NCBI GenBank assembly: GCA_947652605.1
Contig: OX393576.1
Span: forward strand, 15,464,575-15,528,574
DNA: 64,000 bases
Origin: Elmis aenea
Lineage: Eukaryota > Arthropoda > Insecta > Coleoptera > Elmidae
Direction of reading: 5' to 3'
The position numbers and the translations under genes are program-made. Within the stretch, counting starts at the first letter, position 1, and each line of letters starts with the position of its first letter. Shown here piece by piece: positions 52,401 to 64,000 of the stretch. The notes under the pieces were generated by a model. That model was not told where the DNA came from and did not search any database. It saw only the letters and a program-made list of their open reading frames with translations.

Positions 52401-54792
52401 AAGTGCTTCAGAGAGCTTTTCCTTTGATTTATGAGAAGCATGCTGTGGTGTAGTGGTGTTCATATTAGTAAGAAGGGGTGAAATATTAGCCTGGTTGTAA
52501 GGAACAAGTCCATCCAATTCATTACGAATAGGTTTCTTTATCTGTCTACCCGATTCCCGTCGCGTAGAGATTTTGGCTGACTTGGACTCTATAGGTGCAT
52601 TGTAATCAAACACCGTAGCTGACGGGGTCGTTGTATCAGCCTTTCTTTTTACTCCCTTTTTTAACTAAAGAGAAAACAAAAGTTAAATGCAAAATGGAAC
52701 AAATTATTGAATGCTACTGGCTACCTTTGCAGGTGTCGAAGGAGGCATTACACTCCCAGGCAAAACATTAGGTGTAAGATTTGGTGGTTCCATGGGGTTT
52801 GATAATGGTTGTGCCACATGATACCCAGCACTTGGCTGTACCAACTGTTGGGGCAAATTACTATGGGTGGTAGTTGGTGCAGGAGCTATTGTTGTAGTAG
52901 CTGTGCTACCGGGTACCGTGACTGGTGCTTGCGTAACTAATGGCAAACCTGTTGAACCTATTAAAAACAAAAGACACAAATAGATACGATGGTAATTTTT
53001 GTTAAACACTAACATAGGTTAAAAAATTCAATAATACTAAAAAATAATGAGTACCTGTGGAAGTAGCAATGGGCGTTGCCACTGTTGATGAAACTGCAGG
53101 CGGTCGCCCTCGTCCTGCGCCTGTTCCGACAACACCACCACCACCACCAACACTTACTCTGCCCTTCTTGCCTTTGCCACCTTTAAGCGGTGGGTCAATT
53201 ACGTACTCCTCTTTGGGCATATCTGCTACCTTGGTAAGAAACACTTTTTCTAATGTCTGTGCCATCACTACCACATCTTCCCCCGGTTTGTTGTACACAT
53301 AACAATTTGTAAACATAGTATTAAAATCCTGGATGCATTCTTTTCCTGACCAATAGTAATTGTTGTCCAGTCGTTTTTTAATCGTACCTAGGTCCATTGG
53401 AGTTTTTATAATTTTATGATAATCCTGAAAAAAGAAAAGATGAGATGACAAAAAAAATTACAGCATTATGGCAGATTACTGGAAATTTTATGCATTTTTA
53501 ACTACACTCTGGTGCAAAAATATCGAGCCACCGTGCACTTTTAAATTAAGACATTTTTTTAGGTACTATAAAGCAGTGGTCCCCAACCTTTTTATCACTG
53601 CAGACCGGTCAAAGTTTGATAATTTTACCGCGGCCCGCTGAGGAGGGGGACGTTGATTGTTTTTATTTTAGATTGATTTGATTTAATAATTTTAATTTAA
53701 TTGTATTTAAACGCCTTCAAAATAAAATACAGTTACACCAAATAATGAATATAAAGCGATTTTGATTTTTAGGCAGGGCCTTGGGCGGCCCGATACCATT
53801 TGATCCACGGACCGGTACCGGTCCACAGCCCGGGGGTTGGGGACCACTGCTATAACGAATTAAAAAATGAAACATGTATTATTCAAAACGTTATTTCATT
53901 ACCTTTAAAATGAGTTTAAATAGTCGTAAATTCATTTCTTTTCTCTCAAGTTTAGGGTGCTAGAACAAAAGCATCCGCAATATGCGAGGTGGCTCGATAA
54001 TTTTGCACCAGAGAATATTTTTTATGAAATTTAGAAAATAAAAACTGCACTATTTCCCAAAATGTTTCTCTTTAAAATTATATATTTAGTACAATTTAAA
54101 TTTCTAGCCTTTTCAAATGTTTTGAATACTTAAAAAAATCTTTTTAAATAATATAATGTTACATTTAAACAAATGTGAAATTTTACCCACAGCTTTAATA
54201 TGAAAAGGTAAATATAAACGCTGTTATCTTTACATTAAGTATTAATCACCTTGTTTACTGAGCTGCAAAATATAGTTTTATTACCAGGAAAAACTGTTTA
54301 GACTTTAACTTATTATTTATACACGTCTGATTCAATATTTAATGTTTTAAATTTTTAATATTATACTCATCGGGGAATAAGACATTCAATAATAATGGAG
54401 CAGTTAATCAAGAAAATATGAAACAACATCACAAACCCAATTGACACCTAAAATAATTTTACTTACAGGTAAATTCAGTTTTTTAGCATCAACAGGCTGA
54501 TGAAACGGCCAGGCAAACTGGTGTTTCATTACAGCTTTGAGTACGGTCTTTTGTAAAAATTGAAGTTGATTTGTAACCCGACCAGGCCGAGATGAAGGTG
54601 GATGTACTGGTGGCTGCACAACACCATTTACCGGTTCTACAGGTACATCCATCCGGGGTGGAGGTTCTTTGTCGTCACCCACCTTGGTTGGGCTCTATAA
54701 CAATGTTAAAACGTTTCCGACAACTGAAAATTATAAACCTAAATTTTAACACTTACAGTATTGTTTTGTGTTGGCATCTCCACCTGCTGCAT
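28421..54792 (-). CDS. fs(1)h: BET bromodomain protein, female sterile (1) homeotic / Brd4
   Basis: Sixteen coding exons (minus): 54792-54757, 54694-54467, 53424-53055, 52957-52725, 52664-52353, 49693-49446, 49390-49225, 49171-48841, 48724-48524, 46319-46149, 41704-41585, 38204-38067, 31970-31906, 31003-29844, 28714-28546, 28486-28421; 1337 residues, phases consistent. Bromodomain 1 is about 52-158 (WPF shelf, acetyl-lysine Asn near 133), bromodomain 2 about 371-476 (Asn near 456), ET domain about 694-768, then a [18 protein letters not shown] helix, serine/acidic SEED (about 806-850), a long Q/N/P-rich segment, and a basic coiled stretch ending [15 protein letters not shown], the P-TEFb-binding motif of long BET isoforms. 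The family reads acetylated histones and recruits transcription elongation factors. The chosen Met lies at the start of the first coding exon, just after a tttcag acceptor, so upstream exons are non-coding. Large introns hold most of the transposons listed here. Confidence 0.96.
29124..29337. mobile_element. hAT-type MITE in fs(1)h intron
   Basis: The ends are CAGTGTATCTCAAACTTTTT and, inverted, AAGTGTTTCTCAAAGTGTGG. The flanking octamers tctcagat and tcttagat agree at seven of eight bases. It has a GC-rich gaccccgggggtccgcgg patch near the right end. Non-coding and moderately decayed. Confidence 0.75.
31971..38066 (-). other. 6.1-kb fs(1)h intron between SEED and C-terminal exons
   Basis: The intron separates the exon that can end the short isoform from the exons specific to the long isoform. 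It is AT-rich. Apart from the small inverted-repeat element at 34264-34382 I recognised no transposon, unlike the other large introns. No exon-like segment with correct phase was seen inside it. Confidence 0.6.
34264..34382. mobile_element. Possible small MITE
   Basis: CCACTCTAAACA at the left and TGTTTAGAGTGG at the right form a 12-bp perfect inverted repeat 119 bases apart. An internal cataccatgc-like partial palindrome lies between. No target duplication is clear. Confidence 0.4.
38930..39660. mobile_element. Penelope-like retroelement remnant, two halves head to head
   Basis: The minus strand from about 39334 to 39050 reads [20 protein letters not shown] and continues [12 protein letters not shown]. 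This matches the C-terminal tail of Penelope-like polymerases (GIY-YIG endonuclease region). The plus strand from about 39308 reads [20 protein letters not shown], then KPVIMKSLR after a stop, the next part of the same tail. The two copies meet in a GTGCCCTGGGC/GCCCAGGGCAC palindrome, and their 3' parts are inverted repeats at roughly three-quarters identity by eye. The right copy continues to ggtcgaaacgtcacg and an attatt repeat. Identification rests on remembered family patterns. No reverse transcriptase core is present. Confidence 0.7.
40739..40915. mobile_element. hAT-like MITE
   Basis: The ends are CAGCGGTCTCTAAACTTTTT and, inverted, CAGCAGGTCTCCAAAGTGG. A shared taagaca lies at both borders, slightly out of register with the left end, as if the left terminus lost two bases. 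Lies in the 38205-41584 intron of fs(1)h. Confidence 0.65.
42171..43200. mobile_element. Fold-back MITE, TACAGGGTGGTCC family, copy 2
   Basis: Ends TACAGGGTGGTCCAAATTCG and CCACCCTGTA. The left arm (about 42171-42640) and right arm (about 42720-43200) are complementary along nearly their whole length, so the element is one long hairpin. It lies in the 41705-46148 intron of fs(1)h. Confidence 0.9.
43577..43646. repeat. Short inverted repeat (hairpin)
   Basis: GGCCAAAACGTGCAACTTTTTCG and CGAAAAAGTACGTTTTGGCC are inverted around a 27-base GC-rich spacer. It could be a very short MITE; no flanking duplication was found. Confidence 0.6.
44312..45697. mobile_element. Long fold-back element with TACAGGGTCCGCC ends
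   Basis: The left end TACAGGGTCCGCCTAAAGTC is inverted at the right end. The arms pair along hundreds of bases (tggtggcgccac, ttaaagaaaaatcg and tagttgtatgtctgtc blocks) to a centre near 45200. The left arm is interrupted by the 437-bp element at 44372-44808; the right arm is the matching uninterrupted sequence. TA lies outside the ends. Non-coding. Confidence 0.9.
44372..44808. mobile_element. Nested MITE with TAA target duplication (PIF/Harbinger-like)
   Basis: The inverted ends TGCCGAATTTACATTGGTAT and its complement extend over about 40 bases, with repeated tagctaa/caagttac motifs inside. TAA flanks both sides (44369-44371, 44809-44811). The other arm of the surrounding palindrome gives the pre-insertion sequence gatttaagaaacg, which confirms both borders. 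The three-base TAA duplication suggests a PIF/Harbinger-related transposase; no coding part is present. Confidence 0.9.
46771..47049. mobile_element. hAT-type MITE, CAGGGCTG/GGAGTCGG family, copy 2
   Basis: The ends are CAGGGCTATGGAGTCGGAGT and, inverted, CAGGGCTGCGGAGTCGG. The internal sequence is similar to the copy at 1785-2067 but in the reverse direction. The flanks gtttaaac and gtttttac agree at six of eight bases, so this copy is probably older or the flank has mutated. Confidence 0.88.
47114..48319. mobile_element. Fold-back MITE, TACAGGGTGGTCC family, copy 3
   Basis: Ends TACAGGGTGGTCCAAATTCA and CCACCCTGTA. It has long complementary arms and an extra central segment near 47660-47780 that is absent from copy 2. 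The longest of the three copies, in the 46320-48523 intron of fs(1)h. Confidence 0.9.
50014..51269. mobile_element. Nested fold-back element with TACCRGGTRATTCAG ends
   Basis: The ends TACCGGGTAATTCAGTTTGAC and, inverted, TACCAGGTGATTCAG are followed by arms of over 400 bases that are complementary (acagtcaaactg, gataggcaactg-like and attctctatccg blocks). The loop is occupied by a further inverted-repeat segment at about 50477-50822. Confidence 0.85.
50477..50822. mobile_element. Innermost inverted-repeat segment of the nest
   Basis: The left CCTCTACTCACCAACCAATT and right tggataatgaatagagg are inverted. The left continues into TGTCGGGAC, the right begins with ggtcggccccgacaattt, so the arms are about 35 bases. 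It is GC-richer than its host, with cgaccgacc/ccaaccaac motifs. It could be a separate insertion or the original loop of the surrounding element. Confidence 0.55.
51570..52051. mobile_element. PIF/Harbinger-like MITE
   Basis: The inverted ends GGGCCATAAACCACTGGCGC and GCGCCAGTGGGTTATGGCCC extend about 30 bases (to the gacttgtcgtg/cacgacaagtc block). TAA flanks both sides (51567-51569, 52052-52054). Both the GGGCC start and the TAA duplication fit PIF/Harbinger. The interior is rich in cgcgac/gtcgcg motifs. Lies in an fs(1)h intron. Confidence 0.85.
53505..54015. mobile_element. Tc1/mariner-like MITE interrupted by a hAT MITE
   Basis: CTCTGGTGCAAAAATATCGA at the left and its near complement TCGATAATTTTGCACCAGAG at the right form about 28-base inverted ends, with TA outside each. 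The hAT element at 53574-53849 sits inside. No transposase was found. Lies in the fs(1)h intron that splits bromodomain 1. Confidence 0.75.
53574..53849. mobile_element. Nested hAT-type MITE
   Basis: The ends CAGTGGTCCCCAACC and GGTTGGGGACCACTG form a perfect 15-base inverted repeat. The flanks ctataaag and ctataacg match at seven of eight bases. Confidence 0.9.
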
Positions 54793-55074
54793 TTTGTTAT
54801 CTGGATTGTTTTTTCTGAAACAAAATAAAAATAATATACTCCACTGTATCATATTGTATATGTATAATACTATTAAAATTATATAAAAAGCATGATAACT
54901 GATACTGAAGCATTTCTCTAGTGTAGGTACAATATAATTTAATAACCCTACATGTACAAAATATTTCCTAAACATTTTTGATCATTGATTAATCTCTAAT
55001 AAAACCAAGCAACATGCACACTATACAGTCATAAAACAAAAAACGATAGTATATCTAGCGCCTTAAAATCATTA

Positions 55075-55214
55075 TGGTGCCTGTACACCTGAGAGTAAAG
55101 TACTCTCGAGAGTAGCGTCGCCAAGGATACAGCCAATCGCGAGTTACTCTCAGGGGCTGTATCCTTGGCGACGCTACTCTCGAGAGTACTTTACTCTCAG
55201 GTGTACAGGCACCA
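55075..55214. mobile_element. Near-perfect palindromic MITE with TTA duplication
   Basis: About 59 bases beginning TGGTGCCTGTACACCTGAG are repeated as a perfect or near-perfect inverse copy, separated by about 22 bases. TTA flanks both sides (55072-55074, 55215-55217), so the class is probably PIF/Harbinger-like. The arms contain GAGAGTA/TACTCTC and TACTCTCGAGAGTA sub-palindromes. Lies in the probable 5' UTR intron of fs(1)h. Confidence 0.9.
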
Positions 55215-56391
55215 TTACATCTAATTGCTACAAGCGGCAGTCAATATGTAATTTTCTTTAATATCGCATGATCTTTTTGTATTTATCTTAAAAAAGTTGC
55301 TATTGAGTGTTCATTCAGTAGTTTCAACAAAATAGCAATGGTTTACATCACTATCCTACATTATGATTATCAAATAACTACCTATGAACGGATGGATACT
55401 GTACTTTCGTTAATTACTTCACGTTATGTTTTAAGCATTATAAGAGTTTTAACCGCGCATAATGACAAATTATATAAACAGATAAAGTATTTAGATATAT
55501 ATTTGATAACAAATATTATCTGATTTCTCCTTCAATTTAAATCACGGTCCACAATGTTTTCCTCATACCTCGAATCACTAGAATGTATTGATGTTTTTTT
55601 TTTACTAACAAATAACTATTATTGTAGTAATTATTATAACAATAATGATATTTGCAGTAGAAAAGTCAAAATTTAAATAAACAAATGATGCTCCATGGTT
55701 TGAGCAATACATTCATGGTAGAAAATAAACAATACAAATAATTAAATTTTTGGTACAATGCAACGTTTTACTGTCATTTTAATAACACCTTAAGAGAAAT
55801 TTGACAGACCCTCAGAACAAATGATCAGATTTTAACGAAAGGATAAAACAATCAAGTAATTGAATTCCCATTTAACTTGACATTCGTAGGTGCCTTGTTA
55901 TTAGTTTGTTGCAACAAATATTTTTAAACATGTTGTTAAAAGTACATTTATTCAATAAATCAGTCAGATGTTTAGACACTTGCATGTCAACGAAATAGCA
56001 ATGTTTTTAATCACACACTCATTTTAAAAACCTCTAGTGCACTACTATGAAAACAAAGACGTTATGTAAAAGAAAATGTCTATACATAATATCAACCGAT
56101 CCATTATCATCATCATGCAAAACCTTTTTGTAACAAACCATAACAGCATCACAAATCATTTTAACATTTAAAAATTCTGGTAAATTTATTAAAAAATTAT
56201 TATAAAGCTAGCACTATTTTAAATTATTAGCTCACACATAATAAAAAAAATAATAAAAAATAAGTACTACAAATTGATATTACTTTGAAAAATCATGATA
56301 CCTCAAACTTCTCACTTTGTCTTTTTAATCTAGCCATTTCATTTATGGTTTGTTCCAAAAATTTGTATATTACATTGCACATAAAACTTAC

Positions 56392-56524
56392 CAAAATGTT
56401 ATGAACGTAAAACAACAGATGTCTTTGGCCTGTCAGTCAGCTGGCTAGACAACGAAGGTCCTGCTTTGCACATCCCATATCCTGGGATTGCATTTCAACA
56501 GATTCTACACATTTCGGTTCGCAT
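56392..56524 (-). other. Probable non-coding 5' UTR exon of fs(1)h
   Basis: On the minus strand the segment follows a ttgttgtag acceptor and ends at a strong ttttg|gtaagt donor. It lies between the putative first exon and the exon with the start codon. It begins with an ATG that opens a short upstream frame of nine codons (MRTEMCRIC, then stop). Support is from splice signals only. Confidence 0.4.
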
Positions 56525-57330
56525 CTACAACAAACAACGAATTAATAAACATAGTTTATCGATAGACAAAAAAAAAAGAGAATAAATTTGGCTTATATCA
56601 TGTGCAATAATGTTAATAAAAATTCATGTTCAATATCTGCTTAGCGGTGGTTAAACAATCAACACGGGTTGTGCTATAATTATGTTTAACTAGCAAATGC
56701 CGTATGATTGATATATAAAACAAAAATTAATTCGAAACGCCACACCCCCTTCGAAACCCAAAACATTTATTATTGATGCTTAGTAAATAACTTTTGGCAA
56801 CTAAGCAGTATGTATTTTACATCAGCTAAATACCCTCCAAAATTAATTGAAGGAAAACTATCACAGATGTTTAAGGCCTACTAATCCAACTAATACCCTG
56901 AAATTTAACCTTACACTACTATTTACACTTGATTTCTACCATTCTTTCGCATTTATAAACTAGACCTTGTGATGGCACGCGCTTACTATAGGCGGCTGTC
57001 TAGGTAATCAAGCCTTCAAGAAAACGGTCGCTATTACCTGATGGCTGGTGTAGTTTTGACGCTTGAACGCGGGAAAACTACTAAATAACCTAAATCAAAC
57101 AATAAGTACGAACAAAATTACGTCTAGCTTTAGCATTTTTTGAGGTGAATATTCTACATAGCATTAAAATTTCTCTCGAAGCAATGTAACAACATGGCGG
57201 GTTAACACACTAAGCTTTGGGGCAAAAGCCGAGTAAACTTTAGCTTATTTAGGTTTTATATTAAGTTCTCTGGTGAAACCAATTATCTACACTCACTAGC
57301 ACTTAGTTTATATTGTTCTAAAAAATTTAC

Positions 57331-57440
57331 CTGTGTCTATTGGCGATTTATTCGCATAAGAAACGTATAAAATACGGAGTAACACAACACACTCAACACA
57401 TACCACAAACCCGCTTGCAAAGCTTAGCACATACTGTCGT
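57331..57440 (-). promoter_or_regulatory. Possible first exon and promoter area of fs(1)h
   Basis: A cacag|gtaaat donor at 57331 on the minus strand precedes the other fs(1)h exons and lies in a locally GC-richer patch. The transcription start cannot be fixed; the upper boundary given is a guess. A gatggccgac motif lies at about 57440. Confidence 0.3.
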
Positions 57441-58162
57441 GATGGCCGACTTGTACGCGGCGTATTGGTGATCCGTCTTTTTAAATTTAAATTTTACAAA
57501 GACACTGAGGATCATATCTTAAAACTATTAGCAGATTTATGAATTTCACGGCGTTAAAAATTTTTCTGGCATAAAATAAATAATCTTGATAGCTCCGTTA
57601 ATTCGATTACGTCAGATTTTTCCTGAAATATAGATTGGACGCCGAGGTCATACAAATGGCTACGTGGTATTGCAGATAATTAATTTCATGTTTAACAGCA
57701 CGTATTAAAACTAAAGTTCAAAATTTAGGTGCAAAATTTCCAAAATTTCTTCCTTAGAGTATCGGTAAAATGAATTGTACTTTACCAAGCATCTAAATAT
57801 TGACATCATTCCATACATTTTGTGCAACGTCACAACAGTACACGGGGGGTGGGGAAAATAAGGGAATTGTGGGTGGTTTAATTTCTATGCTTCTCGAAAT
57901 ATTGTAAAAGAATGAGTCATAATATGCAATTAAAATAATGTTTATATTGGTAATTAAAGCAATCGATATAATAAAAATGTAAAATAAACTCTTATTGTGT
58001 AGTTCAAGGAAGTTTCTGAATTACATTCCAATACTGAGCTAACTTCGTTTAAAAAATAAAGCGCCGTTCACAAAAATAAATAAACGCATTGCATATACTT
58101 AAGCATAATCTATTTTATATTCAAAACATGGAATTTAATTAAATAATAGATATTTCACACAA
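57441..58162. other. Intergenic between fs(1)h and EMG1
   Basis: Holds the probable upstream region of fs(1)h and the 3' UTR of the EMG1 gene (both minus strand). No further feature was recognised. Confidence 0.4.
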
Positions 58163-58988
58163 TCAAACAACACCCCACGCATCTTCAAAAGCTGAACATA
58201 GTTTTGTACAAGTTAAGGCCGCTGACAGTGGATAATTGCTTATTGAAACTGTATCTTCTGTATAATCCAATTCCAACTTTCCATGTGCCATAGCACCAAC
58301 AACGATTACTGTTGGATCCTCAGATTCAGGAACTAAATCTTTACATTTAACCACCCTCGATGATGAAAACGATGTTGAAATTTTTTTAACTCCCACTGGT
58401 AAATGATCCGTTACTGGGTTTTTAATTACTTTTAGCAGTTTCATATTTCCATCACTAGCTCTTACAGAAAACTTGTGTAAAAGTTGCACTGAAATATTAA
58501 AAATTATAGAAACTTTTTATTAACAACATATACAGCACCCCTACCCATTAATCCCGCGAATCTTTTATATGTTCGTGGTATTCTCGTTTGCGGATTAATT
58601 TCTATTAAGATATTATTACTTGTGTGCACATAAACTTGTAACAATCCAGCACGATTTAAAGGACTATCCAATAACATTAGCAAACACTGATGGGTTATAT
58701 CTGGTCGACAAGTCCCTGGTTCTCTATTATTTTTGCGCAATATATTAACATGATCATCACAATTCAACAACTCAAAACTGTTTCCAACCTATAAACAAAG
58801 GAAATATGAATAAATTCGGTTTACTAATGGATATAACATACCTTAACGCTCTCAAGCTGTGCTTGTTCCAATATAATAATTAATCGTTTTTCTTGATTTT
58901 TAACATGAGATGTAATTAAATGTTGAGGTAAAGGATCAAATTCATATTCATCGTCCTTATTACCTTTAAATTTTCGTTTCTTTCCCAT
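58163..58988 (-). CDS. EMG1: Ribosome biogenesis protein EMG1/Nep1 (18S rRNA pseudouridine N1-methyltransferase)
   Basis: Three exons on the minus strand: 58988-58842, 58788-58545, 58488-58163, giving 238 residues, close to the 244 of the human protein. Phases agree and every border is GT-AG. Conserved SPOUT-family blocks are visible in order: [83 protein letters not shown], and near the C-terminus [20 protein letters not shown], which helps form the knotted cofactor (SAM) site. The N-terminus is lysine-rich ([11 protein letters not shown]), as expected for a nucleolar protein. The family methylates a pseudouridine of the 18S rRNA during small-subunit assembly. It is divergent with the PABP gene: the two start codons are about 500 bases apart. 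Confidence 0.96.
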
Positions 58989-61263
<2,275 letters not shown>

Positions 61264-62759
61264 GTTAAGTTTCGTTAAGAATTATTGCAAATTATTTGCA
61301 ACTTACTTTTAAATGTTTGGCAGTTGATCCCAACTGCTGCTTTAGTTGTTTCCTTAAACGGCCTAAGGCTATCATTTTAATGACTTTAAAATTTATACCA
61401 AGGAAGGAAATATTTTAGGAGACAAAAAATTACGCAAAAAAATTAGCTTGACGTTTTCCTTCCTTTTAATTTAGATGATTAGGTTAGATGTTAAACATTT
61501 TTGTTTTGTGTAAGTGACATATATTTTGTATTTATGCCTTGTGAAGTACATTTGTAAGTTTCTTAAGTCTTATTTACGAATTTTTTTGTGGAAAATTATA
61601 AAAGTTATAAATCTTAATTTTGTAGTTTTATGTAGTTAACGAGACAGGTAAATTTTTAAAAATATTTTTAGATTTGATTTTAAATTAATGGAGATGAAGT
61701 TATAAATTTAAAAAATTTAACCAAGTTAAGTATCTATTTTCATCAGTTATGGTATGATTAAATGCAAATGTGGTACGTTTGGAAAAAACAATTGTACTAA
61801 ATATTTAGACGAAATTATTAATACGTAAAAACTTTTCTATATTACTGTTATACACTATGGACTAACATTTTATTTTTATTTTCGTTTTAACTAACGTTTT
61901 AAAATTGCTTTAAAAGTATGTTGTAAGTTTTAATTAAATTATCTTTTTTCACAAAGTAGGATAACAGTTGACAGAGGTTTTTTTTTTACACGAAACACTT
62001 CAATTTTTCAAATAAAGAATATTTTATAGTGTTATAAAAAACAACGCTTCTTCCAGTGAAATCGAAAAAGACAAAAGTTGCACATCACAGTAACACAAAA
62101 CGTGTCCATTTTAACAAATTTATTGAAACTTTACAAATCAAACCTATGCATTATTTTTTTGATCTACAACGGGAATGCAGTCAAATTCTTGAACTTTTAC
62201 GTGTAATTTTATTGTATTAAAAATTCAATATAATTTTAGTTAAATAGTGTTTTCGCGCAAAACACGTTTCGCTTTGTATAATGATAAATGGTCTATATCT
62301 TGTTCATAAATTCATGTAACTTAAAAGTAATTTTTTATTTTTAAGGTGTAAACAGTAGTTTAATTTAATGCGTAAAAACTAAGATGCAGTTTTTAAGGTG
62401 TTCTTTATCCATATAATACAAACATTTAAGTTTTAAATTTTGCACTTTATAGTGGATGCCGAACACGTTCAGTTTACTGTGAAAGCGGACGCTGAAAAAT
62501 ATCCTGTTAAAAATACATTTCTCGTACTGTCTTGATAATTCGCTGCTATAATGTTTTTTCTCTGTCTAACAAAGTGCCGTGTCTTAGACATGCATCGAAA
62601 TTTCCCTACCGCTCTGTTGTTTGAGTCATCAACTATAATGGTACTTAAACAGTTACTTAAGTAAAGAAAGTTAGCTAAAGTAATTGTCGATTATGCGTTT
62701 AATGCAATTTATGTTTTGCAACAATTGCAAATAAATTTTGGGCCCTGTTTTAAGTGCAT
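61264..62759 (+). other. PABP 3' UTR and GGT7 upstream region
   Basis: AT-rich. It contains the AATAAA at 62011-62016, expected to end the PABP transcript, and then the 5' UTR and promoter of the downstream plus-strand gene. No other coding segment was seen. Confidence 0.5.
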
Positions 62760-64000
62760 ATGGCTACTGTAAGTGATGCAGGTAAGTAATGTCAAATGTT
62801 GAATTGTCTTACTACATGGCTAGAAAGTATTTGGGTGTTAACACATTTAGGGCATAATGCCATTCAAAATAATGTGATGTACATTTTTAGATGAACACAA
62901 ATAATATTTTATTAATTTATAAACACTATTGTGCATGAAACTTGGCCTTCATAAATTATTTAGATACTTTTTCCATTCTAATCTATACAATATTTCTTAC
63001 ATGTGTACATGCTTAACATATTTTTGTATCTATGATTATTCATGTGGATCACTTTTACTAATTGCAAAATTTGTTAGTATTTGCTTAAAAAAGCACACAC
63101 TTGTGCCAATGTAGTGTTCTAATTTTATTTATGTATGTAGGGGAACTGCGAGAAGATGTACCTCTTAGGAAAGGAGCCAAGAGTAGCCGGTTCTGCTCTT
63201 GTGATGAGGAATTTTTGGGTGGACCACGATTTATCAGCATAATATTTGCTGTTTTAACGGCTATCATAACAGTAGCTTTGTTTATTCAGATATACTCAGG
63301 AGATTATCAGGTTAATACGTATTATTTTTTAAATATTCTTGTTGCTTATAAGTTAAGTATGTAATTCAAAATCACTGATTCTAACTTATGTCAATTCCTA
63401 TATACACATTGCATATTACTTTATCAGCAAGATTTAATTATTTTTTTCAATTCAATAAAAACTTTTTACTTTACTGATAAACCAGTTTAAAACTGTTGGG
63501 AAATTGAAATAGAAATACACCCAATGAGTAAGTGATTTTTAATTAAGTCCATAAACTTTTATTTACTAATATTCTTAAAAATTAGAAAAATGTGAAAACT
63601 AATGCTTTTAATTTTTGATCATATTGTTTTAAAGGTTGTACCGCATGGAAGTGTGGCAACAGACAGTAGAGAATGTTCTTCAGTTGGAACATCAATTTTA
63701 AAAGAGGGAGGTAACGCAGTTGATGCAGCTATTGCAAGTGCCTTTTGTTTAAGTGTTGTGAATCCCCATACCACTGGTTTAGATGCGTAAGCTTGGAAAG
63801 CTTGATGTAATAATTTTTATTTATCCCAATTTTTTTAGTGGAGGAGAATTATTAATATATAGTCATAAAATTCGTACAAATCCTGATGTGATAAATTTTA
63901 GTGATAATGTAGTAGAATCCAATGAGTTACCTCGTATGGTGCTTGGACTAATTTATGTTCATCAACAGTTTGGGCAATTACCATGGAAGCAATTAGTTGA
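62760..64000 (+). CDS. GGT7: Gamma-glutamyltransferase 7-like protein (5' part, cut by window end)
   Basis: Four exons are visible: 62760-62781, 63141-63310, 63635-63786, 63839 to the window edge; phases agree. The product is a type II membrane protein: a short cytoplasmic head (about 38 residues with a CSC motif), a transmembrane helix (ISIIFAVLTAIITVALFIQI), then the GGT ectodomain start. The sequence QIYSGDY followed by HGSVATDSRECSSVGTSILK and GGNAVDAAIASAFCLSVVNP matches the family start. The QIY-GD-Q junction after the helix and the C-x-C before it favour GGT7 over GGT1/5. Family members are Ntn hydrolases acting on glutathione-type gamma-glutamyl bonds. The catalytic threonine region lies beyond the window, so activity cannot be judged. 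The tiny first exon (MATVSDA) is the least certain part. Confidence 0.88.

Noticed and set aside
53057..53302. Proline-rich open frame on the plus strand
   Set aside because: Antisense of the glycine-rich end of bromodomain 1 exon of fs(1)h.
55075..55214. MicroRNA gene
   Set aside because: The hairpin is far more perfect and longer than typical precursors and is bordered by a TTA duplication, so a MITE is the simpler reading; small-RNA data could change this.

Overview
The window is an AT-rich piece of an insect nuclear genome, perhaps a beetle, although the order is not proven. The genes have introns with GT-AG borders. The fs(1)h/Brd4 and Polycomb-like genes have the insect/vertebrate domain order. 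Introns and intergenic DNA are packed with small non-autonomous DNA transposons, many with target-site duplications (TSDs) that can be read directly.

Layout. 1-10.3 kb holds no recognisable gene, only transposon copies. 10.3-14.4 kb (+) is a nine-exon coiled-coil gene, the ODAD3/CCDC151 orthologue (outer dynein arm docking). 14.4-19.7 kb is intergenic DNA plus the probable 3' UTR of the next gene. 19.7-25.5 kb (-) is Polycomb-like (Pcl/MTF2/PHF19): Tudor, two PHD fingers, extended-homology region and C-terminal chromo-like domain. 28.4-57.4 kb (-) is the BET protein fs(1)h/Brd4: 16 coding exons, two bromodomains, ET domain, serine-rich SEED region and the P-TEFb-binding C-terminal motif, plus probable 5' UTR exons. 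58.2-59.0 kb (-) is EMG1/Nep1, an 18S rRNA pseudouridine N1-methyltransferase. Head-to-head with it at 59.5-61.3 kb (+) is an intronless poly(A)-binding protein. 62.8 kb to the window end (+) is the 5' part of a GGT7-like gamma-glutamyltransferase gene.

The genes do not form one pathway. Pcl (PRC2 accessory) and fs(1)h (acetyl-histone reader) are both chromatin regulators on the same strand, EMG1 and PABP act in ribosome assembly and mRNA use, and ODAD3 belongs to motile cilia or sperm flagella.

Mobile DNA. At least eleven hAT-type elements can be delimited, most with 8-bp TSDs and one with a transposase C-terminal relic. There are also long fold-back elements (one family in three copies), PIF/Harbinger-like elements with TAA/TTA duplications, a Tc1/mariner-like element, and a Penelope-like retroelement remnant in head-to-head halves. 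Several are nested; one nest is three levels deep. Exon borders and reading frames were worked out by hand from splice signals, phase and family knowledge; no search was run.
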